64,000 nt of DNA. It comes from Citrobacter sp. Res13-Sevr-PEB04-36. GTDB taxonomy: Bacteria; Pseudomonadota; Gammaproteobacteria; Enterobacterales; Enterobacteriaceae. The notes beneath the pieces are model-generated. The model made no database searches. It saw only the letters and a list, made by a program, of their open reading frames with translations, and was not told the DNA's origin. Below are positions 11,750 through 19,331 of the stretch, piece by piece; position 1 is the stretch's first letter; each line of letters begins with the position of its first letter. Location: positions 1 through 64,000 of the forward strand of contig NZ_JADABY010000018.1 of assembly GCF_015672735.1 (NCBI RefSeq). The letters are read 5' to 3'. The position numbers and the translations under genes are program-made.

Positions 11750-11878
11750 TTATTTTCCGGAGGGTTTATCCTGCTCTGGTTTGCCGTTGATCATGTCACA
11801 CAGCATAGCGAGCAGCATCAACCGTACTTTAAAAGGAGAGTGACTAAACACGCGCATACACCTCTTGAATTCATTCAT
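11750..11878 (-). CDS. mntS: Small manganese-responsive protein MntS
   Basis: This 42-residue protein is encoded opposite to mntR. Translation from ATG 11878 gives MNEFKRCMRVFSHSPFKVRL and ends DKPSGK; it is nearly identical to E. coli MntS. MntS raises usable intracellular Mn under scarcity, in part by inhibiting the exporter MntP. The start is preceded by AGGAGGTTCAT, a strong ribosome-binding site. An MntR palindrome overlaps its promoter, so it should be repressed when Mn is plentiful. In E. coli this transcript was first named RybA. Confidence 0.93.
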   Translation of the reverse strand: MNEFKRCMRVFSHSPFKVRLMLLAMLCDMINGKPEQDKPSGK

Positions 11879-11926
11879 ATGAACCTCCTGACTTTACGAT
11901 CCCATCAGTCCTTGAGGGATGTCTTT

Positions 11927-11955
11927 ATTATATACAGATATAGCACAGGCTATAT
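11927..11955 (-). promoter_or_regulatory. mntS promoter with MntR box
   Basis: A perfect dyad ATATAGC-ACAG-GCTATAT occupies 11938-11955. A minus-strand -10 box TATAAT occupies 11932-11927, so the dyad covers the -35 region. The dyad resembles known MntR sites, consistent with Mn-dependent repression of mntS. Confidence 0.8.
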
Positions 11956-12064
11956 TATATAGCTATTGCTAAAACGTTAATTTTTTGTGCCTACGCAACT
12001 CTGGTTTACAATGAGCGCTCTCTAATCAGATGCTGTTAATGCGTCACAGGAACGAGGAAGCAGA

Positions 12065-12538
12065 ATGAGTCGTCGCGCAGGTATGCCAACAACAAAAAAA
12101 GTGACGCAATTGGTGAATGTTGAGGAACATGTTGAGGGGTTTCGTCAGGTCAGGGAGGCGCACCGTCGCGAACTGATCGATGATTACGTGGAGCTGATTT
12201 CCGACCTCATTATCGAAGTGGGCGAAGCGCGTCAGGTGGATATGGCTGCCCGACTTGGGGTTTCCCAACCCACCGTCGCCAAGATGCTTAAGCGCCTTGC
12301 TTCCGTGGGGTTAATTGAAATGATCCCCTGGCGCGGTGTGTTCTTAACAGCTGAAGGCGAGAAGCTGGCGCAGGAGAGTCGCGAACGTCATCAGATCGTA
12401 GAAAATTTCTTGCTAATGTTAGGTATCAGCCCGGAAATTGCCCGCCGCGATGCGGAAGGGATGGAGCACCATGTCAGCAAGGAAACACTGGAGGCTTTTA
12501 GCCGATTTACCCAACAGCAGGGAACTGACTCTGAATGA
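12065..12538 (+). CDS. mntR: Manganese-dependent transcriptional regulator MntR
   Basis: DtxR-family repressor that binds Mn(II) and then represses mntH and mntS and activates mntP. The 157 residues include the winged-helix DNA-binding segment [19 protein letters not shown] and the metal-binding/dimerisation helix region with GMEHHVS. It aligns with E. coli MntR, differing slightly at the C-terminus. The start is preceded by AGGAACGAGGAAG. Its stop overlaps the ybiR start (ATGA at 12535-12538), so the two are translationally coupled. Confidence 0.96.
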   Translation: MSRRAGMPTTKKVTQLVNVEEHVEGFRQVREAHRRELIDDYVELISDLIIEVGEARQVDMAARLGVSQPTVAKMLKRLASVGLIEMIPWRGVFLTAEGEKLAQESRERHQIVENFLLMLGISPEIARRDAEGMEHHVSKETLEAFSRFTQQQGTDSE

Positions 12539-13644
12539 GTTTTCCTTTGTTACGCGCATTAAAGCGCGATCGTTTTTTCCAGTTGTTAATCATCACTGGT
12601 ATTGTACTGAGCCTGTTCACACCGTTTACGCCCCGGAGCTGGCCGGGGGCCATTGACTGGCATACGATCATTACGCTTAGTGGGTTGATGCTCCTTACCA
12701 AAGGGGTGGAGCTAAGCGGTTATTTTGATGTGCTTGGCCGCAAGATGACCCGCCGCTTTAAAACAGAACGTCAGCTGGCGATATTTATGGTGTTGGCGGC
12801 GGCGTTACTGTCGACGTTTCTGACTAATGATGTCGCCCTGTTTATTGTGGTTCCGTTGACCATCACCCTGAAAAAACTGTGCGCAATCCCGGTGAACCGC
12901 CTGATTATTTTTGAGGCGCTGGCGGTCAACGCCGGATCGCTGCTGACGCCGATCGGTAATCCGCAGAACATCCTGATGTGGGGACGCTCCGGGCTGTCAT
13001 TCACCGCGTTTACCTGGCAAATGGCACCGCTTGCCGGTGTGATGATGCTGACGCTGGTCGTGCTGTGCTGGTTTAGTTTTCCGCGTAAAGCGTTGCTCTA
13101 CCATACCGGCACGCTTGCGCCTGACTGGCAGCCCCGACTGGTGTGGAGTTGCCTGGTATTGTATCTGGTCTTTTTAACGGCGCTGGAACTCAAGCTTGAG
13201 CTTTGGGGGCTGGGGATTGTGGCGGCAGGCTTTATGCTGCTGGCTCGCCGTGTGATCTTCAGTGTGGACTGGACGCTGCTGCTGGTGTTTATGGCGATGT
13301 TTATCGATGTGCATCTGTTGACACAGTTACCCGTGCTTCAGGGGGCTTCGGGCCACATTGGTACGCTTTCACAACCCGGTCTATGGTTGACGGCAATCGG
13401 CCTGTCGCAGTTTATCAGTAATGTACCCAGTACCATTTTGCTGCTGAACTACGTCCCGCCAACGCTTCTGCTGGCCTGGGCGGTCAATATTGGTGGTTTT
13501 GGACTGTTACCGGGATCGCTGGCGAACCTTATTGCCTTACGCATGGCGAACGATCGACGTATCTGGTGGCGTTTTCATTGGTATTCGGTGCCGATGCTGA
13601 TCTGGGCCGCGCTGGTGGGGTATGGTTTGCTGCAGATGATGTGA
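12535..13644 (+). CDS. ybiR: Predicted anion permease YbiR (ArsB/NhaD superfamily)
   Basis: Polytopic inner-membrane protein of 369 residues with about ten helices. It belongs to the ion-transporter superfamily of ArsB, NhaD and CitT. Characteristic elements are [19 protein letters not shown] and [14 protein letters not shown], repeated in weaker form as [15 protein letters not shown]. Its substrate is not established. Coupling to mntR hints at a metal- or anion-related role, but this is inference only. Confidence 0.9.
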   Translation: MSFPLLRALKRDRFFQLLIITGIVLSLFTPFTPRSWPGAIDWHTIITLSGLMLLTKGVELSGYFDVLGRKMTRRFKTERQLAIFMVLAAALLSTFLTNDVALFIVVPLTITLKKLCAIPVNRLIIFEALAVNAGSLLTPIGNPQNILMWGRSGLSFTAFTWQMAPLAGVMMLTLVVLCWFSFPRKALLYHTGTLAPDWQPRLVWSCLVLYLVFLTALELKLELWGLGIVAAGFMLLARRVIFSVDWTLLLVFMAMFIDVHLLTQLPVLQGASGHIGTLSQPGLWLTAIGLSQFISNVPSTILLLNYVPPTLLLAWAVNIGGFGLLPGSLANLIALRMANDRRIWWRFHWYSVPMLIWAALVGYGLLQMM

Positions 13645-13650
13645 GGATTA

Positions 13651-13730
13651 CGCCCGATGGCGCTAGCGCTTATCGGGCCTACTTAATCTGTAGGCCGGAT
13701 AAGGCAAAAGCCGCCATCCGGCATTTTTTG
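13651..13730. repeat. REP pair / bidirectional terminator
   Basis: Two inverted REP units (CGCCCGATGGCGCTAGCGC...ATCGGGCCTAC and GTAGGCCGGATAAGGC...CCATCCGGCA), the second followed by TTTTTT. They lie between convergent ybiR and ldtB. Confidence 0.85.
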
Positions 13731-13734
13731 ATGC

Positions 13735-14655
13735 TTAGTTCAGACGCACCGGCATACCAGAACGGTTCTGGACAGCCTGCTCAACGACGGCCTGGTCGAC
13801 ATCCGGCTGAGCGGTGATACTCTTAATGCTCTTGGTCAGCGTAATCGGTACGATTTCCCCGCCTTCGAACTGTTCTTCGGTAGTAGACAGTGGGTTATGC
13901 ACCTCAATGTAACGACTGCCGTCTGGCTCGGTCGTCGCTTTTACCGGTTCATCAATAAACTGGACACGCGTACCGACTGGAACATTTTCGAACAGGAATT
14001 TGATGTCTTCATTACGCAGACGTACGCAGCCGTGGCTAACGCGTAAGCCGACGCCGAAGTTTGCGTTGGTCCCGTGGATGGCATACAGGCGACCGATATA
14101 CAGTGCGTACAGACCCATCGGGTTATCCGGACCTGCCGGAACAACGGCTGGCAGTGGTTCGCCTGCAGCGCGGTATTCGGCGTGCATTTTGGCCGTTGGT
14201 GTCCAGGTTGGGCCTGCTTTCTTACGCTCAACTTTGGTGGTCCAGTTGATCGGCGTATCTTTGCCTAACTGGCCGATACCAATCGGTAAAACGATAACCG
14301 TGTTGGTGCCTTTCGGGTAGTAGTACAGACGCATTTCAGCGCTGTTAATCACAATACCTTCATGCACGGTATCCGGCAGGATCAGCTGCTGAGGAATGTT
14401 CAGCACGGTGCCACCCTTCGGCAGGAAGGTATCCACGCCCGGGTTAGCTTCCAGCATGTTGGACAGACCCATCTGGTATTCAGCCGCATAGTACTCCAGC
14501 GGTTGGGTGTTGCCTTCAGGAATCGTGATGACCTGGTTCTGGCCAATCAAACGGCTACCATCGGTAGGCAGCGGGTACGTGACGGCTGAGGCAGTGTTAC
14601 AAAAACCAACTACTGCGAGCGCCGCCGCGAAAAGCGTTGTCAATTTCATATTCAT
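13735..14655 (-). CDS. ldtB: L,D-transpeptidase LdtB (YbiS)
   Basis: Periplasmic YkuD-family enzyme that attaches Braun lipoprotein to meso-diaminopimelate of peptidoglycan. The 306 residues comprise a signal peptide ([20 protein letters not shown], cleaved after ASA), a LysM-like segment near [15 protein letters not shown], and the catalytic domain. The active-site motif SHGCVRLRN has its nucleophile at Cys210, with the upstream His in LYAIHGTN. It is very close to E. coli LdtB. Divergent from ybiT and monocistronic. Confidence 0.96.
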   Translation of the reverse strand: MNMKLTTLFAAALAVVGFCNTASAVTYPLPTDGSRLIGQNQVITIPEGNTQPLEYYAAEYQMGLSNMLEANPGVDTFLPKGGTVLNIPQQLILPDTVHEGIVINSAEMRLYYYPKGTNTVIVLPIGIGQLGKDTPINWTTKVERKKAGPTWTPTAKMHAEYRAAGEPLPAVVPAGPDNPMGLYALYIGRLYAIHGTNANFGVGLRVSHGCVRLRNEDIKFLFENVPVGTRVQFIDEPVKATTEPDGSRYIEVHNPLSTTEEQFEGGEIVPITLTKSIKSITAQPDVDQAVVEQAVQNRSGMPVRLN

Positions 14656-14880
14656 TTTTGCGAGATTCTGAAGCCTGGCAGGCTAGTGGGTTGAGATTTA
14701 TGTAGTGTTGGGCACGCATTATATGTGCATTCTAAGCAACAAGGAATTCAGATGTGTACTAAATCACATTTTTTTCCTTTTGGTTTCACTTTAGCCCTCA
14801 TACACGAGAGGCGCGATCTTATTCCAGACTTATGGCATAATAAGCGGTTCGTCACATATTTCTTCTTTCAGGATACGCCA

Positions 14881-16473
14881 GTGTTAGTTTCCAGCAACGT
14901 CACCATGCAGTTCGGCAGTAAGCCGCTGTTTGAAAATATTTCCGTCAAATTTGGCGGCGGCAACCGTTACGGCCTGATTGGCGCCAACGGTAGCGGTAAA
15001 TCCACTTTTATGAAAATTCTCGGCGGCGACCTCGAACCGACGCTGGGTAACGTTTCCCTCGATCCGAACGAACGCATCGGTAAGCTGCGTCAGGATCAGT
15101 TCGCTTTTGAAGAGTTCACCGTTCTGGACACCGTTATTATGGGGCACGCTGAACTGTGGGAAGTGAAGCAGGAACGTGACCGTATCTATGCGCTGCCGGA
15201 AATGAGCGAAGAAGACGGCTATAAAGTTGCCGATCTCGAAGTTAAATACGGTGAGATGGACGGTTATTCGGCTGAATCTCGTGCCGGTGAACTGCTGCTG
15301 GGCGTCGGTATTCCGGTAGAACAACATTACGGCCCGATGAGCGAAGTGGCACCCGGCTGGAAGCTGCGTGTGCTGCTGGCGCAGGCGCTGTTTTCTAACC
15401 CGGACATCCTGCTGCTCGATGAACCAACCAACAACCTGGACATCGATACTATTCGTTGGCTGGAGCAAACGCTGAACGAGCGTGACAGCACCATGATCAT
15501 CATCTCGCACGACCGTCACTTCCTGAACATGGTCTGTACGCACATGGCGGATCTGGACTACGGCGAGCTGCGTGTTTATCCGGGTAACTATGATGAATAC
15601 ATGACGGCAGCAACCCAGGCACGTGAGCGTCTGTTGGCCGATAACGCCAAGAAAAAAGCGCAAATTGCCGATCTGCAATCCTTCGTCAGCCGCTTTAGCG
15701 CCAACGCCTCGAAATCTCGTCAGGCGACTTCTCGTGCGCGTCAGATTGATAAAATCAAGCTCGACGAAGTGAAAGCATCCAGCCGTCAGAACCCGTTCAT
15801 CCGTTTCGAACAGGACAAGAAACTGTTCCGTAACGCGCTGGAAGTCGAAGCGCTGACCAAAGGTTTTGATAACGGCCCGCTGTTTAAAAACTTCAATCTG
15901 CTGCTGGAAGTGGGCGAGAAAGTTGCCATTCTGGGGGCTAACGGCGTGGGTAAATCCACCATGCTGAAAGTGCTGGTCGGCGACATGGCGCCGGATAACG
16001 GTACCGTGAAATGGTCTGAGAATGCGCAAATTGGCTACTACGCACAGGATCATGAATATGAGTTCGAAAACGATTTAACCGTTTTCGAATGGATGAGTCA
16101 GTGGAAACAAGAAGGCGATGACGAGCAGGTTGTTCGCAGCTTCCTTGGTCGTCTGCTGTTCAGCCAGGACGATATCAAAAAGCCTGCTAAAGTGCTGTCC
16201 GGTGGTGAAAAAGGGCGCATGCTGTTTGGTAAGCTGATGATGCAGAAACCGAATATTCTGGTAATGGATGAACCTACCAACCACCTGGATATGGAATCGA
16301 TCGAATCGCTGAACATGGCGCTGGAAATGTACCAGGGCACGCTGATCTTCGTTTCTCACGACCGCGAATTCGTCAGCTCGCTGGCCACCCGCGTGATTGA
16401 GATTACGCCGGAACGCGTGATCGACTTCACCGGTAACTACGAAGATTACCTGCGTAGTAAAGGCGTCGAATAA
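14881..16473 (+). CDS. ybiT: ABC-F family ATPase YbiT
   Basis: Soluble ABC-F protein with two ATPase domains, thought to act at the ribosome as a translation factor. The start is GTG 14881 ([12 protein letters not shown]), giving 530 residues, the E. coli length. A longer reading from 14725 would cover the promoter region. Walker A motifs are GANGSGKST and GANGVGKST. Walker B motifs are [11 protein letters not shown] and [11 protein letters not shown]. The linker between domains is charged ([20 protein letters not shown]). It has no membrane domain. An ERIC element follows the stop. Confidence 0.95.
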   Translation: MLVSSNVTMQFGSKPLFENISVKFGGGNRYGLIGANGSGKSTFMKILGGDLEPTLGNVSLDPNERIGKLRQDQFAFEEFTVLDTVIMGHAELWEVKQERDRIYALPEMSEEDGYKVADLEVKYGEMDGYSAESRAGELLLGVGIPVEQHYGPMSEVAPGWKLRVLLAQALFSNPDILLLDEPTNNLDIDTIRWLEQTLNERDSTMIIISHDRHFLNMVCTHMADLDYGELRVYPGNYDEYMTAATQARERLLADNAKKKAQIADLQSFVSRFSANASKSRQATSRARQIDKIKLDEVKASSRQNPFIRFEQDKKLFRNALEVEALTKGFDNGPLFKNFNLLLEVGEKVAILGANGVGKSTMLKVLVGDMAPDNGTVKWSENAQIGYYAQDHEYEFENDLTVFEWMSQWKQEGDDEQVVRSFLGRLLFSQDDIKKPAKVLSGGEKGRMLFGKLMMQKPNILVMDEPTNHLDMESIESLNMALEMYQGTLIFVSHDREFVSSLATRVIEITPERVIDFTGNYEDYLRSKGVE

Positions 16474-16600
16474 TTTTTCCGTCGTCTTTCGTGTTACAGG
16501 TGTGTTGGCTGCACCTGTTCACCCCGGTCACTTACTTATGTAAGCTCCCGGGGATTTACAGGCTGGCCGCCTTCCTGTAACGCGAAATACTTAGGAAAAA
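16474..16600. repeat. ERIC element (127 bp)
   Basis: A complete enterobacterial repetitive intergenic consensus lies between ybiT and ybiU. It runs from TTTTTCC to GGAAAAA as terminal inverted repeats, exactly 127 bp, and contains the hallmark core GTCACTTACTTATGTAAGCT and CCGCCTTCCTG. Long-range pairing of TTTCGTGTTACAGG with CCTGTAACGCGAAA gives a stable hairpin if transcribed. Confidence 0.93.
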
Positions 16601-16616
16601 GGGTGTAAGTTACACA

Positions 16617-17879
16617 TTAAATAATTCCCAATGCGCGCTTACCGTGGATATTCAAATCCTCCAGCGTAAAGCGTCCTTCCCAGTTTGTTTCATAGTCTTC
16701 ACGCGGGAAATCCCCCGGCGAGGCACCTTTCTCCAGCGCGGCCTTCACCTTGTGGGCATAGGCGAGATTTTTTTCGCACATTGGTGCGGCGGGAATATAC
16801 ATCACATTGCCCCAGCCCTGTTGATTCTCCACCGGCGCAACGGCGTGGATCACATCACAATGCCACCACACGGAATCGCCGGCTTCCAGTTGCGGAATGC
16901 TGGTTAACGCCTCGATGAGTAAGGGATGCCATTGCGCTGAAACCGGCAGCACTCTTCCTGGCGCGACGCCGCACAGTTCATCTTCCGGAACATCATCCAA
17001 CAGTGGGCGTAACAGCACATAAGCCATCGCTTCAGGAATGGGTACCACATGGAGTAACCCCTGGCCCGGTAACATATCGGAAAGCGCCGTCCAGCCCTGG
17101 AAGGTGCGGAATACCGAACATTTGGTGGTGTTATCGACCGTATACTCTTCGACGTCAGTGCGATGCGCCGCCTGCCACGGATCGTAATCGGCCAGATTGC
17201 CGTTAAAAACAGAAGCAAAAACACGCTGATACGCCGGAAGCAGCCAGCGCTCCAGTGCGCCGGAGTCCGTATGTGCGCCGAGCCCTTTGGAGGTGGTTCC
17301 CGGCGGGCGGCGGCGAATGCGGTCAGGATATATTACGCTGACATCCGGGTTAAACCACTGTTTACCTTCGCTTTCAAAAGTCCACAGGCGATTGAGAAAC
17401 GACTGTGTGTTAGCCATCTCTTCACTCTGGCGGGCCTGCATTTGTGCCTGTGACCAGTAGATCGGAAAGATTTCAGGACGCGATGCGCTCAGGGTGCCGA
17501 AGAAATTGTCCCCCGGTCCTTTGTAGACCTCGTCAAAGCGGTTGCGGTCCAGATAATCGAGCATCGACCGATCCCAGCCCAGCGCCTGCTCACGGGGGAA
17601 ATGACCCTTAATGACAGCACATCCGCGACGTTTAATCTGTTCACGCTGTTCTTCGGAGACGGTCCCCGCCTGGATATCGTCATAAGAGAGGACCGGCCAG
17701 ACGGCATTACCCTGTGCTTTAAGCGCGTTGATCTCCGCCACACGGGTGGCGATGGTCTCGCTAAGCTGGCTGAAGATCTGCTGGACCTCGCCAAGCTGCG
17801 CCCGCAGTTCCCGCTTCATCTGACGGATTGCCGCTTTGTGATCGGCAGGCAATGTGTCGCTGGTAAAAGTAAGAGCCAT
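16617..17879 (-). CDS. ybiU: DUF1479 protein YbiU, predicted Fe(II)/2-oxoglutarate dioxygenase-like
   Basis: Predicted cytosolic protein of 420 residues, start ATG 17879 behind GAGGTAGTT. An ATG 15 codons upstream overlaps the operator and is unlikely. DUF1479 proteins have a double-stranded beta-helix. Candidate iron-binding positions are the H-T-D of LGAHTDSGALERW and the His of VWWHCDVIHAV. The 2-oxoglutarate-like C-terminal region is MYIPAAPMCEKN. The substrate is unknown. A sigma-70 promoter (-35 TTGCAT 17957-17952, -10 TATATT 17935-17930) precedes it, with a 16-bp dyad just downstream of the start point. Confidence 0.9.
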   Translation of the reverse strand: MALTFTSDTLPADHKAAIRQMKRELRAQLGEVQQIFSQLSETIATRVAEINALKAQGNAVWPVLSYDDIQAGTVSEEQREQIKRRGCAVIKGHFPREQALGWDRSMLDYLDRNRFDEVYKGPGDNFFGTLSASRPEIFPIYWSQAQMQARQSEEMANTQSFLNRLWTFESEGKQWFNPDVSVIYPDRIRRRPPGTTSKGLGAHTDSGALERWLLPAYQRVFASVFNGNLADYDPWQAAHRTDVEEYTVDNTTKCSVFRTFQGWTALSDMLPGQGLLHVVPIPEAMAYVLLRPLLDDVPEDELCGVAPGRVLPVSAQWHPLLIEALTSIPQLEAGDSVWWHCDVIHAVAPVENQQGWGNVMYIPAAPMCEKNLAYAHKVKAALEKGASPGDFPREDYETNWEGRFTLEDLNIHGKRALGII

Positions 17880-17894
17880 AACTACCTCGCATGA

Positions 17895-17910
17895 ACTTTC
17901 ATTCGAAACT
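17895..17910. promoter_or_regulatory. Operator-like dyad upstream of ybiU (copy 1)
   Basis: On the minus strand AGTTTCGAATGAAAGT, a near-perfect dyad around GAAT. It lies about 15-30 nt downstream of the predicted ybiU transcription start and 15 nt before its ATG, a position suited to repression. The same 16-mer recurs at 19198-19213 and 22705-22720. Confidence 0.65.
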
Positions 17911-17929
17911 AATTTTGATTGCAAATGAT

Positions 17930-17957
17930 AATATAAGTTAAAAATAAGTTAATGCAA
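17930..17957 (-). promoter_or_regulatory. Predicted sigma-70 promoter of ybiU
   Basis: Minus-strand TTGCAT (17957-17952), 16-nt spacer, TATATT (17935-17930). Confidence 0.5.
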
Positions 17958-18072
17958 GTTTAATGAGCGGCGTTAATTGCTGATGGGGACACGTGGTGTG
18001 TCTGACCTGCCGAGAGCAGGGGGATACGGGTAAAAATGGATAAACCACGTCACCCGGCGCGCAGAGTTGACC

Positions 18073-18261
18073 GTGCCCGATAATATCGTAGTCGGATTTT
18101 TTGACGGCCTCTTTGTCACCGGCAATACCGTACAAACTGAAGATGGCAAACGACTAACGGGTAATACGCTCTACTTGCTATTAACGTATATGGCATTGCT
18201 GGCGCTTATCGGGCAATACATTGTCTCTGCCTACGCTCGCGCGGAATTAGAGTCATTCTGA
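18073..18261 (+). CDS. Small predicted membrane protein, unrecognised
   Basis: GTG at 18073 (or TTG 18067) opens a 62-64-residue reading frame ending at TGA 18261. The product has a hydrophilic N-terminal half (VPDNIVVGFFDGLFVTGNTV) and a single hydrophobic helix (LYLLLTYMALLALIGQYIVS) before a short charged tail. I do not recognise it. The ribosome-binding site is weak. Codon use looks coding, and the reading frame ends just before a shared terminator, which favours a real gene between divergent ybiU and convergent ybiV. Confidence 0.4.
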   Translation: MPDNIVVGFFDGLFVTGNTVQTEDGKRLTGNTLYLLLTYMALLALIGQYIVSAYARAELESF

Positions 18262-18279
18262 CAGGGTGAGGGAGGGATA

Positions 18280-18312
18280 AAACCCGGAGTAACGTGAACG
18301 GACTCCGGGTTT
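18280..18312. terminator. Bidirectional terminator before ybiV 3' end
   Basis: Perfect inverted repeat AAACCCGGAGT / ACTCCGGGTTT with an 11-nt loop. It serves ybiV (minus) and possibly the small plus-strand ORF. Confidence 0.75.
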
Positions 18313-18315
18313 ATA

Positions 18316-19131
18316 TCAGACGTTAAACGGTGAGGTGTTGTCGAGTACGGCCTGAATCACGTTCAGTGCGCCCTGATGATTGTTGTCATCGGTCTGGTAA
18401 CGGGCAATTGCTTTAATGCTGTCTGCCGCATTTGCCATGGCAAAAGAATAGTGTGCCATTTTCAGCATTTCCGCATCGTTGCCGCTATCACCAATGGCAA
18501 CTACATTCTGCGGCGACAGGTTCCAGCGTTTAAGCAGGCGGCTGATGCCGTTGGCTTTGTGTAAACCCGGGATTATCAGATCGATAAAGCCAAATCCGCT
18601 AGTCACCGGCTTCATGATACCGTCGAGGGTAGTATGCAAATGGTCAATAACCAACGGAATTTGTCCATCAGGTAAATTCAGCGAGAACTTGAACAGCACA
18701 TCATCGATATCCTGATAATCCTTAACCGGTTTCAGGCGATGGTAGTGTTTTGACATCAGTGCTACAAACGCGTCCGGTGCATTTTCGCTAACGTAGGCGC
18801 TTTGCAGTCCACAGGCAACAAAGTTTAGTTGTTTATCTTTCAGCAACTCGCCGATGACAATACGGGATTCGTGGCGGGTAAGTTCGCCGTGAAAAAGTTG
18901 TTTACCGTGCTCATACACCAGCGCGCCGTTCTCCGCGACAAAAGAGATTTCGTCTTTGAGTTCCGGAAAAAAAGAGATCAGCTGGTAATACTGGTTGCCG
19001 CTGGCCACGACAAATTCAATATCTCGTTTTTTCAGTTCATGGTATTGCGCCATAAATCGCTGGCGATCGTACTGCTTGGCATCGTCGAGAAAAGTGCCGT
19101 CCATGTCGGTGACGATAACGTTGATGGTCAT
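18316..19131 (-). CDS. ybiV: HAD-family sugar phosphatase YbiV (SupH)
   Basis: Cof-type HAD IIB phosphatase that in E. coli hydrolyses sugar phosphates such as fructose-1-phosphate and ribose-5-phosphate. The 271 residues carry HAD motif I DMDGTF (nucleophile Asp), motif II VASGN, and the motif III/IV segment [16 protein letters not shown]2-type cap domain lies between. It is a paralogue of ybjI in this window. A CRP-like site and a copy of the ybiU/ybiY dyad lie upstream, pointing to regulated carbohydrate metabolism. Confidence 0.93.
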   Translation of the reverse strand: MTINVIVTDMDGTFLDDAKQYDRQRFMAQYHELKKRDIEFVVASGNQYYQLISFFPELKDEISFVAENGALVYEHGKQLFHGELTRHESRIVIGELLKDKQLNFVACGLQSAYVSENAPDAFVALMSKHYHRLKPVKDYQDIDDVLFKFSLNLPDGQIPLVIDHLHTTLDGIMKPVTSGFGFIDLIIPGLHKANGISRLLKRWNLSPQNVVAIGDSGNDAEMLKMAHYSFAMANAADSIKAIARYQTDDNNHQGALNVIQAVLDNTSPFNV

Positions 19132-19176
19132 ATATGCTCCTGGCTTTCACTGCAACCAGAAACATTCTAATAACAA

Positions 19177-19192
19177 TGTGACCTGTAGCACA
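19177..19192. promoter_or_regulatory. CRP-like site upstream of ybiV
   Basis: TGTGACCTGTAGCACA matches the CRP consensus TGTGA-N6-TCACA at 9 of 10 defined bases. It lies 46-61 bp upstream of the ybiV start and is followed 6 bp later by the shared dyad. Confidence 0.55.
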
Positions 19193-19197
19193 AATTT

Positions 19198-19213
19198 AAT
19201 TTCGAATGAAAGT
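19198..19213. promoter_or_regulatory. Operator-like dyad upstream of ybiV (copy 2)
   Basis: AATTTCGAATGAAAGT, 67 nt upstream of the ybiV ATG. It shares TTTCGAATGAAAGT with the copies at ybiU and ybiY. Confidence 0.65.
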
Positions 19214-19239
19214 TTCCCCGTCGTCTATTACAGCACAGT

Positions 19240-19327
19240 TGTAGGCCGGATAAGCGTCAGCGCCATCCGGCATTGAGGCGGTATCGCTGCCGGATAGCGA
19301 CGCGAAAACGTCTTATCCGGCCTACGG
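19240..19327. repeat. REP pair between ybiW and ybiV
   Basis: GTAGGCCGGATAAGCG...GCCATCCGGCA followed by an inverted unit GCCGGATAGCGACGC...CTTATCCGGCCTAC, just past the ybiW stop. Confidence 0.85.
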
Positions 19328-19331
19328 GAAA

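Noticed and set aside
14725-14880. N-terminal extension of ybiT from an upstream ATG
   Set aside because: It crosses the ldtB-ybiT promoter region and has no homology; the known protein begins at GTG 14881.
14884-16053. Long minus-strand frame inside ybiT
   Set aside because: Antisense shadow of a well-conserved gene; no ribosome-binding site or domain.
17920-17945. Possible Fur box upstream of ybiU (AATGATAATATAAGTT)
   Set aside because: Only one half-site is good; the second half matches poorly, and the sequence is better explained as the ybiU -10 box.
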